Origin: Ignavibacteria bacterium
GTDB lineage: Bacteria > Bacteroidota > Ignavibacteria > Tepidaquicellales > Tepidaquicellaceae
NCBI GenBank assembly: GCA_036262055.1
Contig: DATAJP010000004.1
Span: 1-64,000, forward strand
Direction: 5' to 3'
DNA length: 64,000 bases
In this document: positions 9,178-18,230 of the stretch, in pieces
Numbering within the stretch: the stretch's first letter is position 1
Layout: each line of letters begins with the position of its first letter
Position numbers and translations under genes: made by a program
Notes under the pieces: model-generated
What the model was told of the DNA's origin: nothing
What the model saw: only the letters and a program-made list of their open reading frames with translations
Databases searched by the model: none

Positions 9178-9564
9178 TTACACTCTTCGTTTCTTCGGAG
9201 GACGGCAACCGTTGTGCGGAAGCGGAGTAATATCTTTTATAGATGTTACTTCTATGCCGACTGTAGCAAGAGACCTGATTGCAGCATCTCTTCCCGAACC
9301 AACACCTTTGATTAATACATCGACTTTTCTTAAACCCGCATCATAAGCTTCCTTACCGCATGATTCTGCTGTCATCTGAGCGGCAAAAGGAGTATTCTTC
9401 TTTGAGCCCTTGAATCCCATCTTGCCTGAAGATGCGCATGAAATCGTATTCCCGTGAGAATCAGTCAATGTAATAATAACATTGTTGAATGTAGCTTTGA
9501 TATGCGCTACACCGTTAGCATCTATGTGAAGTTTTTTCTTAGTTTTTTTGAATGTTTTTGCCAC
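9178..9564 (-). CDS. rpsK: 30S ribosomal protein S11
   Basis: Platform protein of the small subunit, 128 residues. Recognised by [18 protein letters not shown] near the N-terminus and [12 protein letters not shown] at the C-terminus. The best start is a GTG at 9562-9564, giving MAKTFKK; no ATG upstream is in frame close by. It lies 19 bases after rpsM. The N-terminal lysine-rich stretch is usual for the family. Confidence 0.97.
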   Translation of the reverse strand: MAKTFKKTKKKLHIDANGVAHIKATFNNVIITLTDSHGNTISCASSGKMGFKGSKKNTPFAAQMTAESCGKEAYDAGLRKVDVLIKGVGSGRDAAIRSLATVGIEVTSIKDITPLPHNGCRPPKKRRV

Positions 9565-9583
9565 TTGCTATAATTATTATTTG

Positions 9584-9967
9584 TTATTTCTTAGCTGCTA
9601 CTTTCTTTTTGCCTGCAACTGTTTTCCTCTTACCTTTTCTGGTTCTTGAGTTTGTTCTTGTTCTTTGTCCTCGTGACGGCAGTCCTTTTCTGTGTCTCTT
9701 TCCTCTGTATGTTCCTATGTCGGTCAGCCTCTTGATATTCATCGCAACTTCAGACTTTAAAGAACCCTCGACTTTATACTCGTTGGTAATCTCGGTTCTG
9801 ATGTGATTAACTTCATCATCAGTTAAGTTAGCAACTTTCTTGTTGTGGTCTATTCCGACTTTATCGAGAATTTTCTCGGCAGTAGATTTTCCAATGCCAA
9901 AGATGGCGGTCAAACCGATTACTGCTCTTTTATTTTTTGGTAAGTCTATACCTGCTACTCTTGCCAT
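9584..9967 (-). CDS. rpsM: 30S ribosomal protein S13
   Basis: Head protein of the small subunit that contacts the P-site tRNA and forms bridges to the large subunit. The 127-residue protein begins [20 protein letters not shown] and carries the [20 protein letters not shown] block typical of S13, followed by a basic tail that reaches into the decoding region. It starts three bases after rpmJ, implying tight co-translation. Confidence 0.98.
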   Translation of the reverse strand: MARVAGIDLPKNKRAVIGLTAIFGIGKSTAEKILDKVGIDHNKKVANLTDDEVNHIRTEITNEYKVEGSLKSEVAMNIKRLTDIGTYRGKRHRKGLPSRGQRTRTNSRTRKGKRKTVAGKKKVAAKK

Positions 9968-9970
9968 TTA

Positions 9971-10084
9971 TTATCCCTGTCTTTGTTTATGTTTTGGGTT
10001 TGTGCAAATAACACGAATTACACCTTTTCGTTTTATAATTTTGCATTTGTCGCACATCTTTTTTACTGAGCTTCTTACTTTCAT
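9971..10084 (-). CDS. rpmJ: 50S ribosomal protein L36
   Basis: Small zinc-ribbon protein of the large subunit, 37 residues, too short for most gene finders. It starts [20 protein letters not shown] and has the Cys-x2-Cys ... Cys-x4-His zinc set (Cys11, Cys14, Cys27, His32), so it is the zinc-binding (C+) form. It lies between infA and rpsM, the usual place. Confidence 0.96.
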   Translation of the reverse strand: MKVRSSVKKMCDKCKIIKRKGVIRVICTNPKHKQRQG

Positions 10085-10102
10085 ATTTTTATTACCTGCC
10101 TG

Positions 10103-10321
10103 TTATTTATATCTGTAAGTTATTCTGCCTTTTGTTAAATCATAGGGTGAAAGCTCGACAGAAACTTTGTCACCTTGTAAAATTCTTATGAAATTCATTC
10201 TCATCTTTCCCGATATATGCGCCAAAATCTCGTGTCCGTTTTCAAGCTTTACTTTAAATGAAGTATTGGGAAGAATTTCCGTTATTATTCCGTCAACTTT
10301 TATTACGTCCTGTTTACCCAT
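10103..10321 (-). CDS. infA: Translation initiation factor IF-1
   Basis: OB-fold initiation factor that occupies the A site of the small subunit with IF-2 and IF-3. The 72-residue length and the sequence [19 protein letters not shown] ... [17 protein letters not shown] ... [20 protein letters not shown] match the family end to end. Its ATG overlaps the map stop codon by one base (TAATG), a typical translational coupling arrangement. Confidence 0.98.
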   Translation of the reverse strand: MGKQDVIKVDGIITEILPNTSFKVKLENGHEILAHISGKMRMNFIRILQGDKVSVELSPYDLTKGRITYRYK

Positions 10322-11079
10322 TAATTAGTAAGTATTACCGGTTTTGAATTTGTTATCAAAACTGTATGCTCAAAATGAGCTGACGGCTCTCCGTCCGATG
10401 TTACCACCGTCCATCCGTCTGATTTTGTGCGGACTCTCGCAGTGCCGTAATTTACCATCGGCTCGATTGCAATCACCATACCCTTTCTTAGTTTGTACTT
10501 GTTACTCGGGCTGTAATAATTAGGAACCGGGGGCTCTTCGTGAAGATTTTTCCCGATACCGTGTCCGATTAACTCGCGCACAATTGAAAATCCTGAACCT
10601 TCAACATAATTCTGAACAGCAACGGAAATATCGTTAACGTCATTTCCTTCAACTGCCTGCTCGATTCCTTTGTATAAAGATTCTTCCGTAATTTTTAAGA
10701 GCTTTTTCTTCTTATCCGAAATTTCACCTACTGCAAAAGTGTAAGCGCTATCACCATAATATCCGTTTTTATAAGCACCTATATCTATCGAAATTATATC
10801 ACCGTTTTTTAAAACAACATTCTTACTCGGAATGCCGTGAACTACTTCATCATTTATCGAGATACAAGCCGATGAAGGAAATCTTTTTCCTTTTACCTTG
10901 TATCCTTTGAATGCAGGCTGCGCACCCAAATTTTTTATCTTTGTCTCAATTAAATCATCGAGCTCGTATGTTGAAACACCTTCACGAACAAAATCTTTTA
11001 TAAAGTCTAACGTATCTTTAACTACTTTACAGCTTTCTGCAATTAAATTTATTTCTCTATCGTTTTTAATCAAACCCAT
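10321..11079 (-). CDS. map: Methionine aminopeptidase, type I
   Basis: Removes the initiator methionine from nascent proteins in the cytoplasm. The 252-residue protein has the five metal ligands of the family: Asp in [12 protein letters not shown] (both Asp), His in ELIGHGIG, Glu in AIEPMV and Glu in HFEHTVLIT. No N-terminal zinc-finger extension is present. It sits between secY and infA, a common placement outside the gamma-proteobacteria, 15 bases after secY. Confidence 0.97.
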   Translation of the reverse strand: MGLIKNDREINLIAESCKVVKDTLDFIKDFVREGVSTYELDDLIETKIKNLGAQPAFKGYKVKGKRFPSSACISINDEVVHGIPSKNVVLKNGDIISIDIGAYKNGYYGDSAYTFAVGEISDKKKKLLKITEESLYKGIEQAVEGNDVNDISVAVQNYVEGSGFSIVRELIGHGIGKNLHEEPPVPNYYSPSNKYKLRKGMVIAIEPMVNYGTARVRTKSDGWTVVTSDGEPSAHFEHTVLITNSKPVILTN

Positions 11080-11094
11080 TATGCGAAGAGATTA

Positions 11095-12429
11095 TTATCT
11101 TCTTCCCTTAAGTTTTCCGCCCTTCATAAATCCGTCATAGTGTCTCATTAGCAAATGCGATTCAATCTGCTGCAATGTATCAAGCGCAACACCAACGATA
11201 ATTAGAAGACTTGTTCCGCCAAAAAACTGCGCTAAACCTGTAGTAACTCCCATCATCATCAAAAATGTCGGAATGATTGCAATAATTGCAAGAAATATCG
11301 AACCCGGCAAAGTAATTTTTGTCAGAATATTATCAATATAATCTGAAGTCGGTTTACCCGGTCTAACTCCCGGAATAAATCCACCCTGCTTTTTCATGTT
11401 ATCTGCAACGTCTTTCGGATTGAAAGCAATTGCGGTATAGAAATAAGTAAAGAAGATAATCAATAAAGCAAACACCAATGAATATGTTAAGCTTGTCGGG
11501 TCAAAATATTTTGATATACCCTGCATAAATGCACTGTCAGGAAAAAATGACAACACCGTGCTTGGGATAAACATAATTGACTGAGCAAATATAATAGGCA
11601 TAACACCTGCCTGATTAACTTTCATCGGTATATACTGCGTAACACCTCCAAATACTTTTCTTCCAACAACCCTCTTTGCATACTGAACAGGAATTTTTCT
11701 TGTTGCGACTGTAACCGCAATAACTCCTGCTATTATTAATAAGAATAACGCTACATATAAAATCTCTATTATGATGTTTCTTACACCTGAAGCAACTATC
11801 TGATACTCATCAAATAATGCGAATGGGAAATCTGCAATGATACCGATGAAGATAATCAGCGATATACCGTTTCCGATACCGCGGTCGGTTATCTGTTCGC
11901 CAAGCCACATCATAAAAATCGTACCCGCAGTCAGAAATATAACAGTCGAGATTGTAAATAACATTCCCGACATTTCCGGACTTATTATGCTGATACCGTT
12001 AACTTCCCTGCTTGCAAGAGAAACACTCACGCCCCATGCCTGAAGCGCAGCAATCGGAACAGTTCCGACTCTTGTAAGCTGTGTGATTTTCTTTCTTCCC
12101 TCTTCACCTTCTTTCTGAAGCTTCTGGAAATAAGGAAACACAGCGCCAAGAAGCTGGATAATAATCGAAGCACTGATGTAAGGCATAATTCCCAATGCAA
12201 AAACGGCTGCATTGTTGAATGCACCTCCCACAAACATATCATAAAGACCAAACAAAGTATTATTTGCCTGGTTCAGGTTTGCCTGAGTTAAAAGCGAAGC
12301 ATTGATTCCCGGCAAAGTTATGTGAGCACCGATACGAACAACAATTAAAATCGCAAGAGTGAAAAAAATTCGTGTCCTTAATTCTTCAATCTTAAATATA
12401 TTCCTGAAACTCTCTACAAAACCACTCAT
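11095..12429 (-). CDS. secY: Preprotein translocase subunit SecY
   Basis: Central channel of the Sec translocon in the inner membrane, 444 residues with ten expected transmembrane helices. The start MSGFVESFRNIFKIEELRTR and the cytoplasmic-loop sequence QYAKRVVGRKVFGGVTQYIPMKVNQAGVMPIIFA identify it. It overlaps the end of rplO by four bases (ATGA), so the two are translationally coupled as in the standard spc operon. SecE and SecG are not in the window. Confidence 0.98.
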   Translation of the reverse strand: MSGFVESFRNIFKIEELRTRIFFTLAILIVVRIGAHITLPGINASLLTQANLNQANNTLFGLYDMFVGGAFNNAAVFALGIMPYISASIIIQLLGAVFPYFQKLQKEGEEGRKKITQLTRVGTVPIAALQAWGVSVSLASREVNGISIISPEMSGMLFTISTVIFLTAGTIFMMWLGEQITDRGIGNGISLIIFIGIIADFPFALFDEYQIVASGVRNIIIEILYVALFLLIIAGVIAVTVATRKIPVQYAKRVVGRKVFGGVTQYIPMKVNQAGVMPIIFAQSIMFIPSTVLSFFPDSAFMQGISKYFDPTSLTYSLVFALLIIFFTYFYTAIAFNPKDVADNMKKQGGFIPGVRPGKPTSDYIDNILTKITLPGSIFLAIIAIIPTFLMMMGVTTGLAQFFGGTSLLIIVGVALDTLQQIESHLLMRHYDGFMKGGKLKGRR

Positions 12430-12884
12430 AAGGTTATGGCTTTTCCTCCAAGATTTTCTATTTTTTCTTTTGCAGATTTACTGAAAGAATCGGCAGTAAT
12501 CTCTATTTTAGCTTTAAACTCACCTTCACCTAAAATTTTCAACGGAACGTTCTTTCCTGATAATACTTTGCTCTTTAATAAATATTCTTTATCGATTTTT
12601 GTCTCGGAAATTTTTCCGCTGTCGATAAGCTTTTGTAACTTTCCTAAGTTAATAATGTTTACTTCAACTCTGTTAACATTCTTGAATCCGAACTTCGGAA
12701 GTCTTCTTTGAAGAGGCATTTGACCACCTTCAAACCATGCTCTGTTCTTATAACCTGAACGCGACTTCGCACCTTTGTGACCTCTTGTGGAAGTTCCACC
12801 GTGTCCCGAACCCTGACCTCTTCCGACTCTCTTTATTTTCCTGCGTGAACCTTCTGCAGGTTTTAAATTACTTAGTATGTCCAT
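12426..12884 (-). CDS. rplO: 50S ribosomal protein L15
   Basis: Large-subunit assembly protein of 152 residues. The Gly-rich N-terminus (GRGQGSGHGGTSTRGHKGAKSRSG) and the block GGQMPLQRRLPKFGF are diagnostic. It follows rpmD by 35 bases and overlaps secY by four. Confidence 0.97.
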   Translation of the reverse strand: MDILSNLKPAEGSRRKIKRVGRGQGSGHGGTSTRGHKGAKSRSGYKNRAWFEGGQMPLQRRLPKFGFKNVNRVEVNIINLGKLQKLIDSGKISETKIDKEYLLKSKVLSGKNVPLKILGEGEFKAKIEITADSFSKSAKEKIENLGGKAITL

Positions 12885-12919
12885 TATTATAATATTATAA
12901 TCTATTAATCGTGTATTAT

Positions 12920-13099
12920 TTATTTTACTTCCTCAACTTTGACAAGATGATTTACTTTTCTAATCATCCCTCTTATCTGAGGAGTATCTTTTTTAATGAC
13001 AGAATTATTTAACTTTCTGATGCCAAGCGCTTCAATAGTTGCTTTCTGGTCTTTTGGTCTGTCAATAGCGCTTCTGATTTGTGTGATTTTAAGATTCAT
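12920..13099 (-). CDS. rpmD: 50S ribosomal protein L30
   Basis: Small large-subunit protein of 59 residues, found by translating the gap between rpsE and rplO. It reads [20 protein letters not shown], continues [23 protein letters not shown] and ends VKVEEVK. Length and ferredoxin-like pattern fit L30, as does its place between S5 and L15. Confidence 0.95.
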   Translation of the reverse strand: MNLKITQIRSAIDRPKDQKATIEALGIRKLNNSVIKKDTPQIRGMIRKVNHLVKVEEVK

Positions 13100-13128
13100 A
13101 TAGTCTTAAATAAAAAATTAATTATAAA

Positions 13129-13647
13129 TTAATTATTGAAAAGCTCAGCAAGAGTCATTCCTCTTTGCTCAGCAGTTGTCTTTGCATCTTTTAGATTTCT
13201 CAATGCATCTATGGTAGCTTTAACTACATTATGATGATTTGAAGAACCGAGAAGCTTTGTCAAAACGTCCTGCACACCAACTGATTCAAGAACAGCTCTG
13301 ACACCACCGCCTGCAATAATTCCCGTTCCGGGTGCAGCCGGTTTCAACATAACTTTTGCCGCGCCGTATTTTCCGATGATTTCATGAGGGACCGTTCCTT
13401 TTCTGATTGGAACTTTGATTAAATTCTTTCTTGCATCTTCAACGCTCTTTTTAATTGCATCGGTAACTTCGTTTGCTTTTCCAAGACCGACACCAACGTA
13501 ACCGGAACCGTTTCCGACAACGCTGACTGCATTAAAGCTGAATCTTCTTCCGCCTTTTACTACTTTTGCAACTCTGCCAACCTTAACAAGTTTTTCTTTT
13601 AACTCGAGCTCAGCGGGTTTAACAGTAAGTTTTTTTATTTTTGCCAT
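13129..13647 (-). CDS. rpsE: 30S ribosomal protein S5
   Basis: Small-subunit protein that supports decoding accuracy, 172 residues. The double-stranded-RNA-binding-like N-domain contains [20 protein letters not shown], followed by the C-domain with [19 protein letters not shown]. It comes after the tRNA-Gln gene and its terminator-like hairpin, with only 33 bases free upstream, so it is probably reached by read-through. Confidence 0.97.
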   Translation of the reverse strand: MAKIKKLTVKPAELELKEKLVKVGRVAKVVKGGRRFSFNAVSVVGNGSGYVGVGLGKANEVTDAIKKSVEDARKNLIKVPIRKGTVPHEIIGKYGAAKVMLKPAAPGTGIIAGGGVRAVLESVGVQDVLTKLLGSSNHHNVVKATIDALRNLKDAKTTAEQRGMTLAELFNN

Positions 13648-13680
13648 TAAATATTAAATAGAATATCTGTTATTACTAAT

Positions 13681-13713
13681 AAAAAAATCCTCAATTATTT
13701 TTTATAATTGCGG
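13681..13713 (-). terminator. Terminator-like hairpin directly after tRNA-Gln
   Basis: CCTCAATTAT (13689-13698) and ATAATTGCGG (13704-13713) pair with one mismatch around a five-base loop. On the minus strand the stem is followed almost at once by seven T (13687-13681). It lies six bases past the encoded CCA end of tRNA-Gln and 33 bases before the rpsE start. It may end or process the tRNA transcript. Confidence 0.6.
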
Positions 13714-13719
13714 GAAAAT

Positions 13720-13793
13720 TGGTTCTCAGGGGAGGATTCGAACCTCCACGTACGGCTCCAAAGGCCGCTGTCCTGCCATTAGACGACCCGAGA
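13720..13793 (-). tRNA. tRNA-Gln (anticodon TTG), CCA encoded
   Basis: Complete cloverleaf on the minus strand. The acceptor stem TCTCGGG pairs with CCTGAGA (one G-T), the T arm is GGAGG TTCGAAT CCTCC, and the anticodon loop CTTTGGA gives TTG for glutamine CAA codons. Discriminator A is followed by CCA in the DNA. The gene is inserted between rplR and rpsE inside the spc ribosomal-protein operon, an unusual location. Confidence 0.93.
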
Positions 13794-13821
13794 AAGCAAA
13801 CATTAAAAATAGCGATTTTTT

Positions 13822-14193
13822 TCAAAATTTTAAACCACCTTCTCTGGCTCCATCGGCAAGAGCTTTTACTCTTCCGTGATACAAATATCCGTTTCTGTCG
13901 AAGACAACGTTTGTAATTTTAAGTCCTGAAGCTTTTTCGGCAATCATTTTACCAATGGCTTTGCTTTTCTCAACACTTCCTTTTGAAGATGATAATTTTT
14001 CCTGGATTTCCTTTGAATTAGAACCCATGCCGAAAAGAGTTTTCGAGTTTACATCATCAATTAACTGCGCATAAATATGCTTTGCGCTTCTATATACTAC
14101 AAGTCTTGGTCTGTCAGAATTACCCGATACAGTCTTTCTGATTTTATATTTTATTCTTTCGCGTCTTTTTTTTAGTTTATCTACTTTTTGCAT
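13822..14193 (-). CDS. rplR: 50S ribosomal protein L18
   Basis: 5S rRNA-binding protein, 123 residues. Recognised by RPRLVVYRSAKHIYAQLIDD and the C-terminal VVFDRNGYLYHGRVKALADGAREGGLKF. It lies between rplF and, unusually, a tRNA-Gln gene that starts 28 bases after its stop codon. Confidence 0.97.
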   Translation of the reverse strand: MQKVDKLKKRRERIKYKIRKTVSGNSDRPRLVVYRSAKHIYAQLIDDVNSKTLFGMGSNSKEIQEKLSSSKGSVEKSKAIGKMIAEKASGLKITNVVFDRNGYLYHGRVKALADGAREGGLKF

Positions 14194-14240
14194 GACTATC
14201 TAAAATTATTAATTAATGATATAAATTATAAATGTTATAA

Positions 14241-14780
14241 TTATTTTGAAGCGGTCTTACCGGCTTTTCTTCTGATTCTTTCATCAGAATATTTAATACC
14301 TTTTCCTTTATACGGCTCAGGCGGTCTCAACTCGCGAATTTTCGCGGCAACCAGACCGACTAACTGCTTATCAATACCCGAAACAACTACATTGTTCGGT
14401 GCAGGTAATTCAATTTTAATATCAGAAGGAGCTGTGAAAACTATAGGATGTGAATACCCTAAAGCAAAAACAATATTGTTTCCTTTTAACTCGGCTTTGT
14501 ATCCGATACCAACCAAATCAAGCTTCTTTGAAAATCCTTCGGTTACACCGGTAATCATATTCTGAAGCAAAGCTCTGTATAATCCGTGCAATGCTCTTAC
14601 ATTTTTGTTTTCACTGCTTCTTGAAAAAATAATTTCATTGTCCTTTATCTCCATCTTTATATCATCTCTCATTTCCATCTGAAGCTTTCCTTTCGGACCT
14701 GAAACTTCAACTATGCTACCGTTTTTTGTAACCTGATATTCTTTTGCTAAAGCTATCGGTTTTTTTCCTATACGACTCAT
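14241..14780 (-). CDS. rplF: 50S ribosomal protein L6
   Basis: Two-domain protein near the factor-binding site of the large subunit, 179 residues. Begins MSRIGKKPIALAKEYQVTKN and ends with RPPEPYKGKGIKYSDERIRR plus a short basic tail, the diagnostic L6 C-terminus. Standard place between rpsH and rplR. Confidence 0.98.
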   Translation of the reverse strand: MSRIGKKPIALAKEYQVTKNGSIVEVSGPKGKLQMEMRDDIKMEIKDNEIIFSRSSENKNVRALHGLYRALLQNMITGVTEGFSKKLDLVGIGYKAELKGNNIVFALGYSHPIVFTAPSDIKIELPAPNNVVVSGIDKQLVGLVAAKIRELRPPEPYKGKGIKYSDERIRRKAGKTASK

Positions 14781-14819
14781 GATGCTCTTATTTTATAAAT
14801 TAATACTGTTTAATATTTA

Positions 14820-15218
14820 TTACCAGACTTCACAAACAACTTCACCGCCAACGCCAAGCTTTCTCGCCTGCGAGTCGGTCATCAAACCCTTTGATGTTGA
14901 GATTAAGGCAATGCCCAGGCCGTTTCTGACTCTCGGAATGCTGGCATGCTCAACATATCTTCTTATACCCGGTTTGCTGATTCTTTTTAAACCGGTTATT
15001 ACACTCTCACCGCCTGAATACTTCAGCTTAATCGAAATGAATGACCTCTTGTTTTCGGTATCAATCATTTTGTAATCATCTATGTACTTTGTATTCTTTA
15101 ATATCTCGGCAATTTCTTTTTTGAATTTAGATGCCGGAATATCAACGGTTTTCTTTTCAGCTTTTATTGCATTTCTTACTCTTGTAAGAAAATCTGAAAT
15201 TGGGTCGGTCATTGACAT
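14820..15218 (-). CDS. rpsH: 30S ribosomal protein S8
   Basis: Binds the central domain of 16S rRNA early in assembly, 132 residues. N-terminus MTDPISDFLTRVRNAIKA and C-terminal STSKGLMTDSQARKLGVGGE are typical. In E. coli S8 represses the spc operon; no matching leader structure can be assigned here. The upstream ATG at 15218 (MSMTDP) or the ATG two codons later could serve as start. Confidence 0.97.
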   Translation of the reverse strand: MSMTDPISDFLTRVRNAIKAEKKTVDIPASKFKKEIAEILKNTKYIDDYKMIDTENKRSFISIKLKYSGGESVITGLKRISKPGIRRYVEHASIPRVRNGLGIALISTSKGLMTDSQARKLGVGGEVVCEVW

Positions 15219-15250
15219 ATATATACTTCGATTTTTATTGTTTTAATTTT

Positions 15251-15520
15251 TTACCAGCTTGCTTTTCTTACTCCAGGGATTTTACCGGAAAGCGCAAGTT
15301 CTCTTAATACTAATCTTGATACACCAAACTTTCTGTAATATGCTCTCGCTCTTCCTGTTACGTTGCATCTGTTATGCAATCTTGTAGGACTGCTGTTTCT
15401 CGGAAGTTTTTGTAATCCTTCGTAATCACCTGCTTTCTTAAGCTCTTTTCTCTTTTCGTTATACTGCTTTACTAAAGCTATTCTTTTATTCTGTCTTGCG
15501 ACTATTGATTTCTTTGCCAT
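15251..15520 (-). CDS. rpsN: 30S ribosomal protein S14, zinc-free form
   Basis: Small-subunit head protein of 89 residues. This is the long form without the four zinc cysteines; only one Cys is present ([16 protein letters not shown]). In contrast, S4 and L36 in the same block retain their zinc sites. Its ATG overlaps the rplE stop by one base (TAATG). Confidence 0.97.
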   Translation of the reverse strand: MAKKSIVARQNKRIALVKQYNEKRKELKKAGDYEGLQKLPRNSSPTRLHNRCNVTGRARAYYRKFGVSRLVLRELALSGKIPGVRKASW

Positions 15521-16176
15521 TAGTTTTTGTTTTTATTAACAAACGGAACTCCGAACTGCTTCAGAAGCTCGTATGATTCTTCATCGCTTTTTGCGGATGT
15601 AACAAAAGTTAAGTCCATACCGGAAATTCTGTTCACGTTATCTACATTTATCTCAGGAAATATAACCTGCTCTTTAATACCTATTGTATAATTTCCTCTG
15701 CCATCAAAGCTTTTATCAGGCAGCCCCCTGAAATCTCTTATTCTAGGAACTGCAATGCTGATGAACCTGTCAAGGAATTCATACATTCTTGCATTTCTCA
15801 AAGTTACTCTAACACCGATATTCACACCTTCACGAAGCTTAAAGTTAGAAACCGATTTTTTTGCTTTTACAACTGCAGGCTTTTGACCTGTAATTGCTTC
15901 GATTTCTTTTACAGTTGTCTCAATTAACTTCTGGTCTTGCATTGCCTGGCCTACACCAACATTGATGCAGATTTTTTCAAGCTTAGGAGTTTGATTCGGA
16001 TTTGTATAACCGAATTTTTTCATAAGCTCTGGAACAACTTTCTTCTGATAAGTTTCGAGCAATCTTGCAGGAACTTTCTCTTCTACAAAATTTCCTTCGT
16101 CAGCTTTTTTACCTTCGCCTTGTTTAGACTTTTTTACTTCGTCGTCTTTTTTACGATCTTGTTTTGTTTTAGCCAT
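15520..16176 (-). CDS. rplE: 50S ribosomal protein L5 with charged N-terminal extension
   Basis: 5S rRNA-associated protein. The core from about residue 36 ([20 protein letters not shown] ... [11 protein letters not shown] ... [19 protein letters not shown]) is a full L5. The first 35 or so residues ([20 protein letters not shown] onward) are a Lys/Glu/Asp-rich extension not seen in the common 178-187-residue forms. A later start is possible, but no internal ATG lies near the core. Coupled to rpsN by a one-base overlap. Confidence 0.96.
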   Translation of the reverse strand: MAKTKQDRKKDDEVKKSKQGEGKKADEGNFVEEKVPARLLETYQKKVVPELMKKFGYTNPNQTPKLEKICINVGVGQAMQDQKLIETTVKEIEAITGQKPAVVKAKKSVSNFKLREGVNIGVRVTLRNARMYEFLDRFISIAVPRIRDFRGLPDKSFDGRGNYTIGIKEQVIFPEINVDNVNRISGMDLTFVTSAKSDEESYELLKQFGVPFVNKNKN

Positions 16177-16213
16177 ATTGTTTACTTACTGCTTCTCGTT
16201 TCAGTTAAATAAT

Positions 16214-16585
16214 TTATGAAAGAATGATTTCATCTGATTTCTTTCCGTATCTCATTCTCTTGGTTTTTCCTGTTGTCTCATCATCAATCAAACGCATCCC
16301 GATTCTTGTCGGCTCATTTGATTTAGGGTCCATCAGCATCACGTTTGAAATATGAATCGGCGCTTCTCTTTTTACAATCCCACCCTGCTGATTTTTTTGA
16401 TTCGGTCTTGTGTGCCTGCTTATTATGTTTACACCTTCAACAATAACTCTTCCTTTTTCTCTGTCTATATATAAAATCTTTCCGGTAGCATTTCTGTCGT
16501 TGCCGGAAATAACCTTAACGGTATCATTTTTCTTCAGCTTAGTTTTAAGTCTTGGTTTCGTGCTGTTTTGTATTCTCTTTTTCAT
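16214..16585 (-). CDS. rplX: 50S ribosomal protein L24
   Basis: Assembly-initiator protein near the tunnel exit, 123 residues. The KOW motif KKNDTVKVISGNDRNATGKI and the block GVNIISRHTRPNQKNQQGGI identify it. It follows rplN by 20 bases. Confidence 0.97.
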   Translation of the reverse strand: MKKRIQNSTKPRLKTKLKKNDTVKVISGNDRNATGKILYIDREKGRVIVEGVNIISRHTRPNQKNQQGGIVKREAPIHISNVMLMDPKSNEPTRIGMRLIDDETTGKTKRMRYGKKSDEIILS

Positions 16586-16605
16586 CTTTCGATTCTATTT
16601 CAAAT

Positions 16606-16974
16606 TTATATTACTTCAGGAGCAAGCGAGATAATCTTCATAAAAGATTTTTCTCTTAACTCTCTTGCTACAGGTCCGAAAATTCTCGTTCCCTTCGGTT
16701 CATTCTGATTATTTATCAATACCGCTGCGTTTTCATCAAACTTTATGAAACTTCCGTCTCTTCTTTTAGTCTCTTTAGCTGTTCTTACGATTACAGCTCT
16801 TGAAACTTCGCCTTTTTTCACTGTTCCGCCCGGAATTGCAGATTTCACCGACACTACTATTATATCACCAACTCCCGCATATCTTCTGTCGGAGCCGCCT
16901 AAAACTCTTATACATCTGACTGATTTTGCCCCCGAGTTATCAGCCACTACGAGATTTGTTTCTTCCTGTATCAT
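16606..16974 (-). CDS. rplN: 50S ribosomal protein L14
   Basis: Large-subunit protein at the subunit interface, 122 residues, the standard length. Begins [20 protein letters not shown] and contains [15 protein letters not shown] and [17 protein letters not shown]. It is preceded by an unusually long spacer (123 bases) that carries a hairpin followed by a T-run. Confidence 0.98.
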   Translation of the reverse strand: MIQEETNLVVADNSGAKSVRCIRVLGGSDRRYAGVGDIIVVSVKSAIPGGTVKKGEVSRAVIVRTAKETKRRDGSFIKFDENAAVLINNQNEPKGTRIFGPVARELREKSFMKIISLAPEVI

Positions 16975-17012
16975 TTTAAACTTACTTTTATTCTTCGTTA
17001 AATTTTTACAGA

Positions 17013-17036
17013 TAAAAAAGCAGGTGATTACCTGCG
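17013..17036 (-). terminator. Terminator-like hairpin between rpsQ and rplN
   Basis: GCAGGT (17020-17025) and ACCTGC (17030-17035) pair around a four-base loop. On the minus strand the stem runs directly into TTTTTTATC. This is a compact terminator or attenuator inside the ribosomal-protein operon. Confidence 0.6.
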
Positions 17037-17097
17037 CTTTATCTAACCTGTCCGAACTTTTCAGAAAAAGCCGATACAGGAGTATCTTTTTAAATAT

Positions 17098-17388
17098 CTA
17101 TTTAGCTTTTTCTATGATTTCAACCAGCCGCCATCTTTTATCTTTGCTTAGCGGTCTTGTTTCCATAATCTTCACAGTGTCGCCGATTCCGCATTCGTTC
17201 TTTTCATCATGAGCTTTAAACTTTGTAGTCTTCTTGAAAAACTTTTTATACAAAGGATGCTGAACGCGAATTTCAAAAGCAACTGTAATGGTTTTATCCA
17301 TTTTATTGCTTGTAACTTTTCCTATCCTGGTTTTTCTCTGGCTTCTTTTTACAGTAGTATCTTTAGTATTTGTTGTTGCTTCAGTCAT
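17098..17388 (-). CDS. rpsQ: 30S ribosomal protein S17
   Basis: 16S-binding OB-fold protein, 96 residues. The core [20 protein letters not shown] and [28 protein letters not shown] identify it. A 16-residue Thr/Lys-rich N-terminal segment precedes the core. It starts six bases after rpmC. Confidence 0.97.
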   Translation of the reverse strand: MTEATTNTKDTTVKRSQRKTRIGKVTSNKMDKTITVAFEIRVQHPLYKKFFKKTTKFKAHDEKNECGIGDTVKIMETRPLSKDKRWRLVEIIEKAK

Positions 17389-17394
17389 TTATGA

Positions 17395-17775
17395 TTAATT
17401 TTCTGATTTCGCTTTTTTTGTTTTAGCTTTTGTTTCGGTCTTTTCTGATTTCTTTGCAGCCGGCTTTCTTGTTTTCTTTGGCTTTTCCTCATCTGATGAA
17501 GATGATGAAGCTTTTACTTCCTCAGTTTTCGTTTTCTCTTTCTTCGGCTTCGGTTTCGGTTCTTTTGTTGCCAAATCTTTGTTTAGTCCGAGCTCTCTTT
17601 CTTTTAATATTGTAAGCATTCTTGCAATGTCTCTTTTGGTGTTCATCAGAGATTTGTAATTCTCGAGCTGGCTTGTGGCTTTCTGAAATCTGAAATTTTC
17701 CAGAGCATCATAGTTGTCCTGTATGGCGTTTCTTAAATCTTCCGTGGACAATTCTCTTATTTGATAAATTTTCAT
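17395..17775 (-). CDS. rpmC: 50S ribosomal protein L29 with long charged tail
   Basis: Residues 1 to about 65 form the L29 coiled coil (MKIYQIRELSTEDLRNAIQD ... NTKRDIARMLTILKERELGL). The remaining 60 residues are Lys, Glu, Pro, Thr and Ser only in large part, including a run of five Ser and repeated KKT/KPK patterns, and look disordered. Normal L29 ends near 65-70 residues, so the protein is almost doubled. The tail would sit near the tunnel exit where signal recognition particle and trigger factor dock. Confidence 0.93.
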   Translation of the reverse strand: MKIYQIRELSTEDLRNAIQDNYDALENFRFQKATSQLENYKSLMNTKRDIARMLTILKERELGLNKDLATKEPKPKPKKEKTKTEEVKASSSSSDEEKPKKTRKPAAKKSEKTETKAKTKKAKSEN

Positions 17776-17802
17776 CTTAAAACTTTGATAACTTTTAGTC
17801 TA

Positions 17803-18213
17803 TTAGTCTATTCTTTTTACAAACTTTGTTTTGATTGCGAGTTTATGCGCAGCAAGCTTTAATGCTTCCGAAGCAATTGTTTCCGAAACACCGTCAACTT
17901 CAAACATAATTCTGCCCGGTAAAATCACTGCTACCCAGTACTCAGGTGCTCCTTTACCTTTACCCATACGGGTTTCAGCAGGTTTCTTTGTTACGGGCTT
18001 ATCCGGAAATATTCTTATCCATACTTTTCCGTCTCTTTTCATGTGACGAGTCAAAGCCACTCTTGCTGCTTCGATTTGTCTGTCGGTTACCCATCCTGCT
18101 TCAAGGGCTTTTAAGCCATAGCTTCCGAAATCAACCATCGAACCTCTCTGAGCGTTTCCTCTTCTGTTTCCTCTGTGGGCTTTTCTGAATTTTACCCTTT
18201 TGGGCATTAACAT
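17803..18213 (-). CDS. rplP: 50S ribosomal protein L16
   Basis: Organises the A-site region of the large subunit, 136 residues. N-terminus [20 protein letters not shown] and the stretch [25 protein letters not shown] are diagnostic. The 59-base spacer from rpsC contains a copy of a palindromic repeat that also occurs next to korA. Confidence 0.97.
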   Translation of the reverse strand: MLMPKRVKFRKAHRGNRRGNAQRGSMVDFGSYGLKALEAGWVTDRQIEAARVALTRHMKRDGKVWIRIFPDKPVTKKPAETRMGKGKGAPEYWVAVILPGRIMFEVDGVSETIASEALKLAAHKLAIKTKFVKRID

Positions 18214-18230
18214 AATCTATAGTCTCCTTA

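Noticed and set aside
13719-13916. Plus-strand open frame across tRNA-Gln and rplR
   Set aside because: It reads the antisense of a tRNA and a ribosomal-protein gene.
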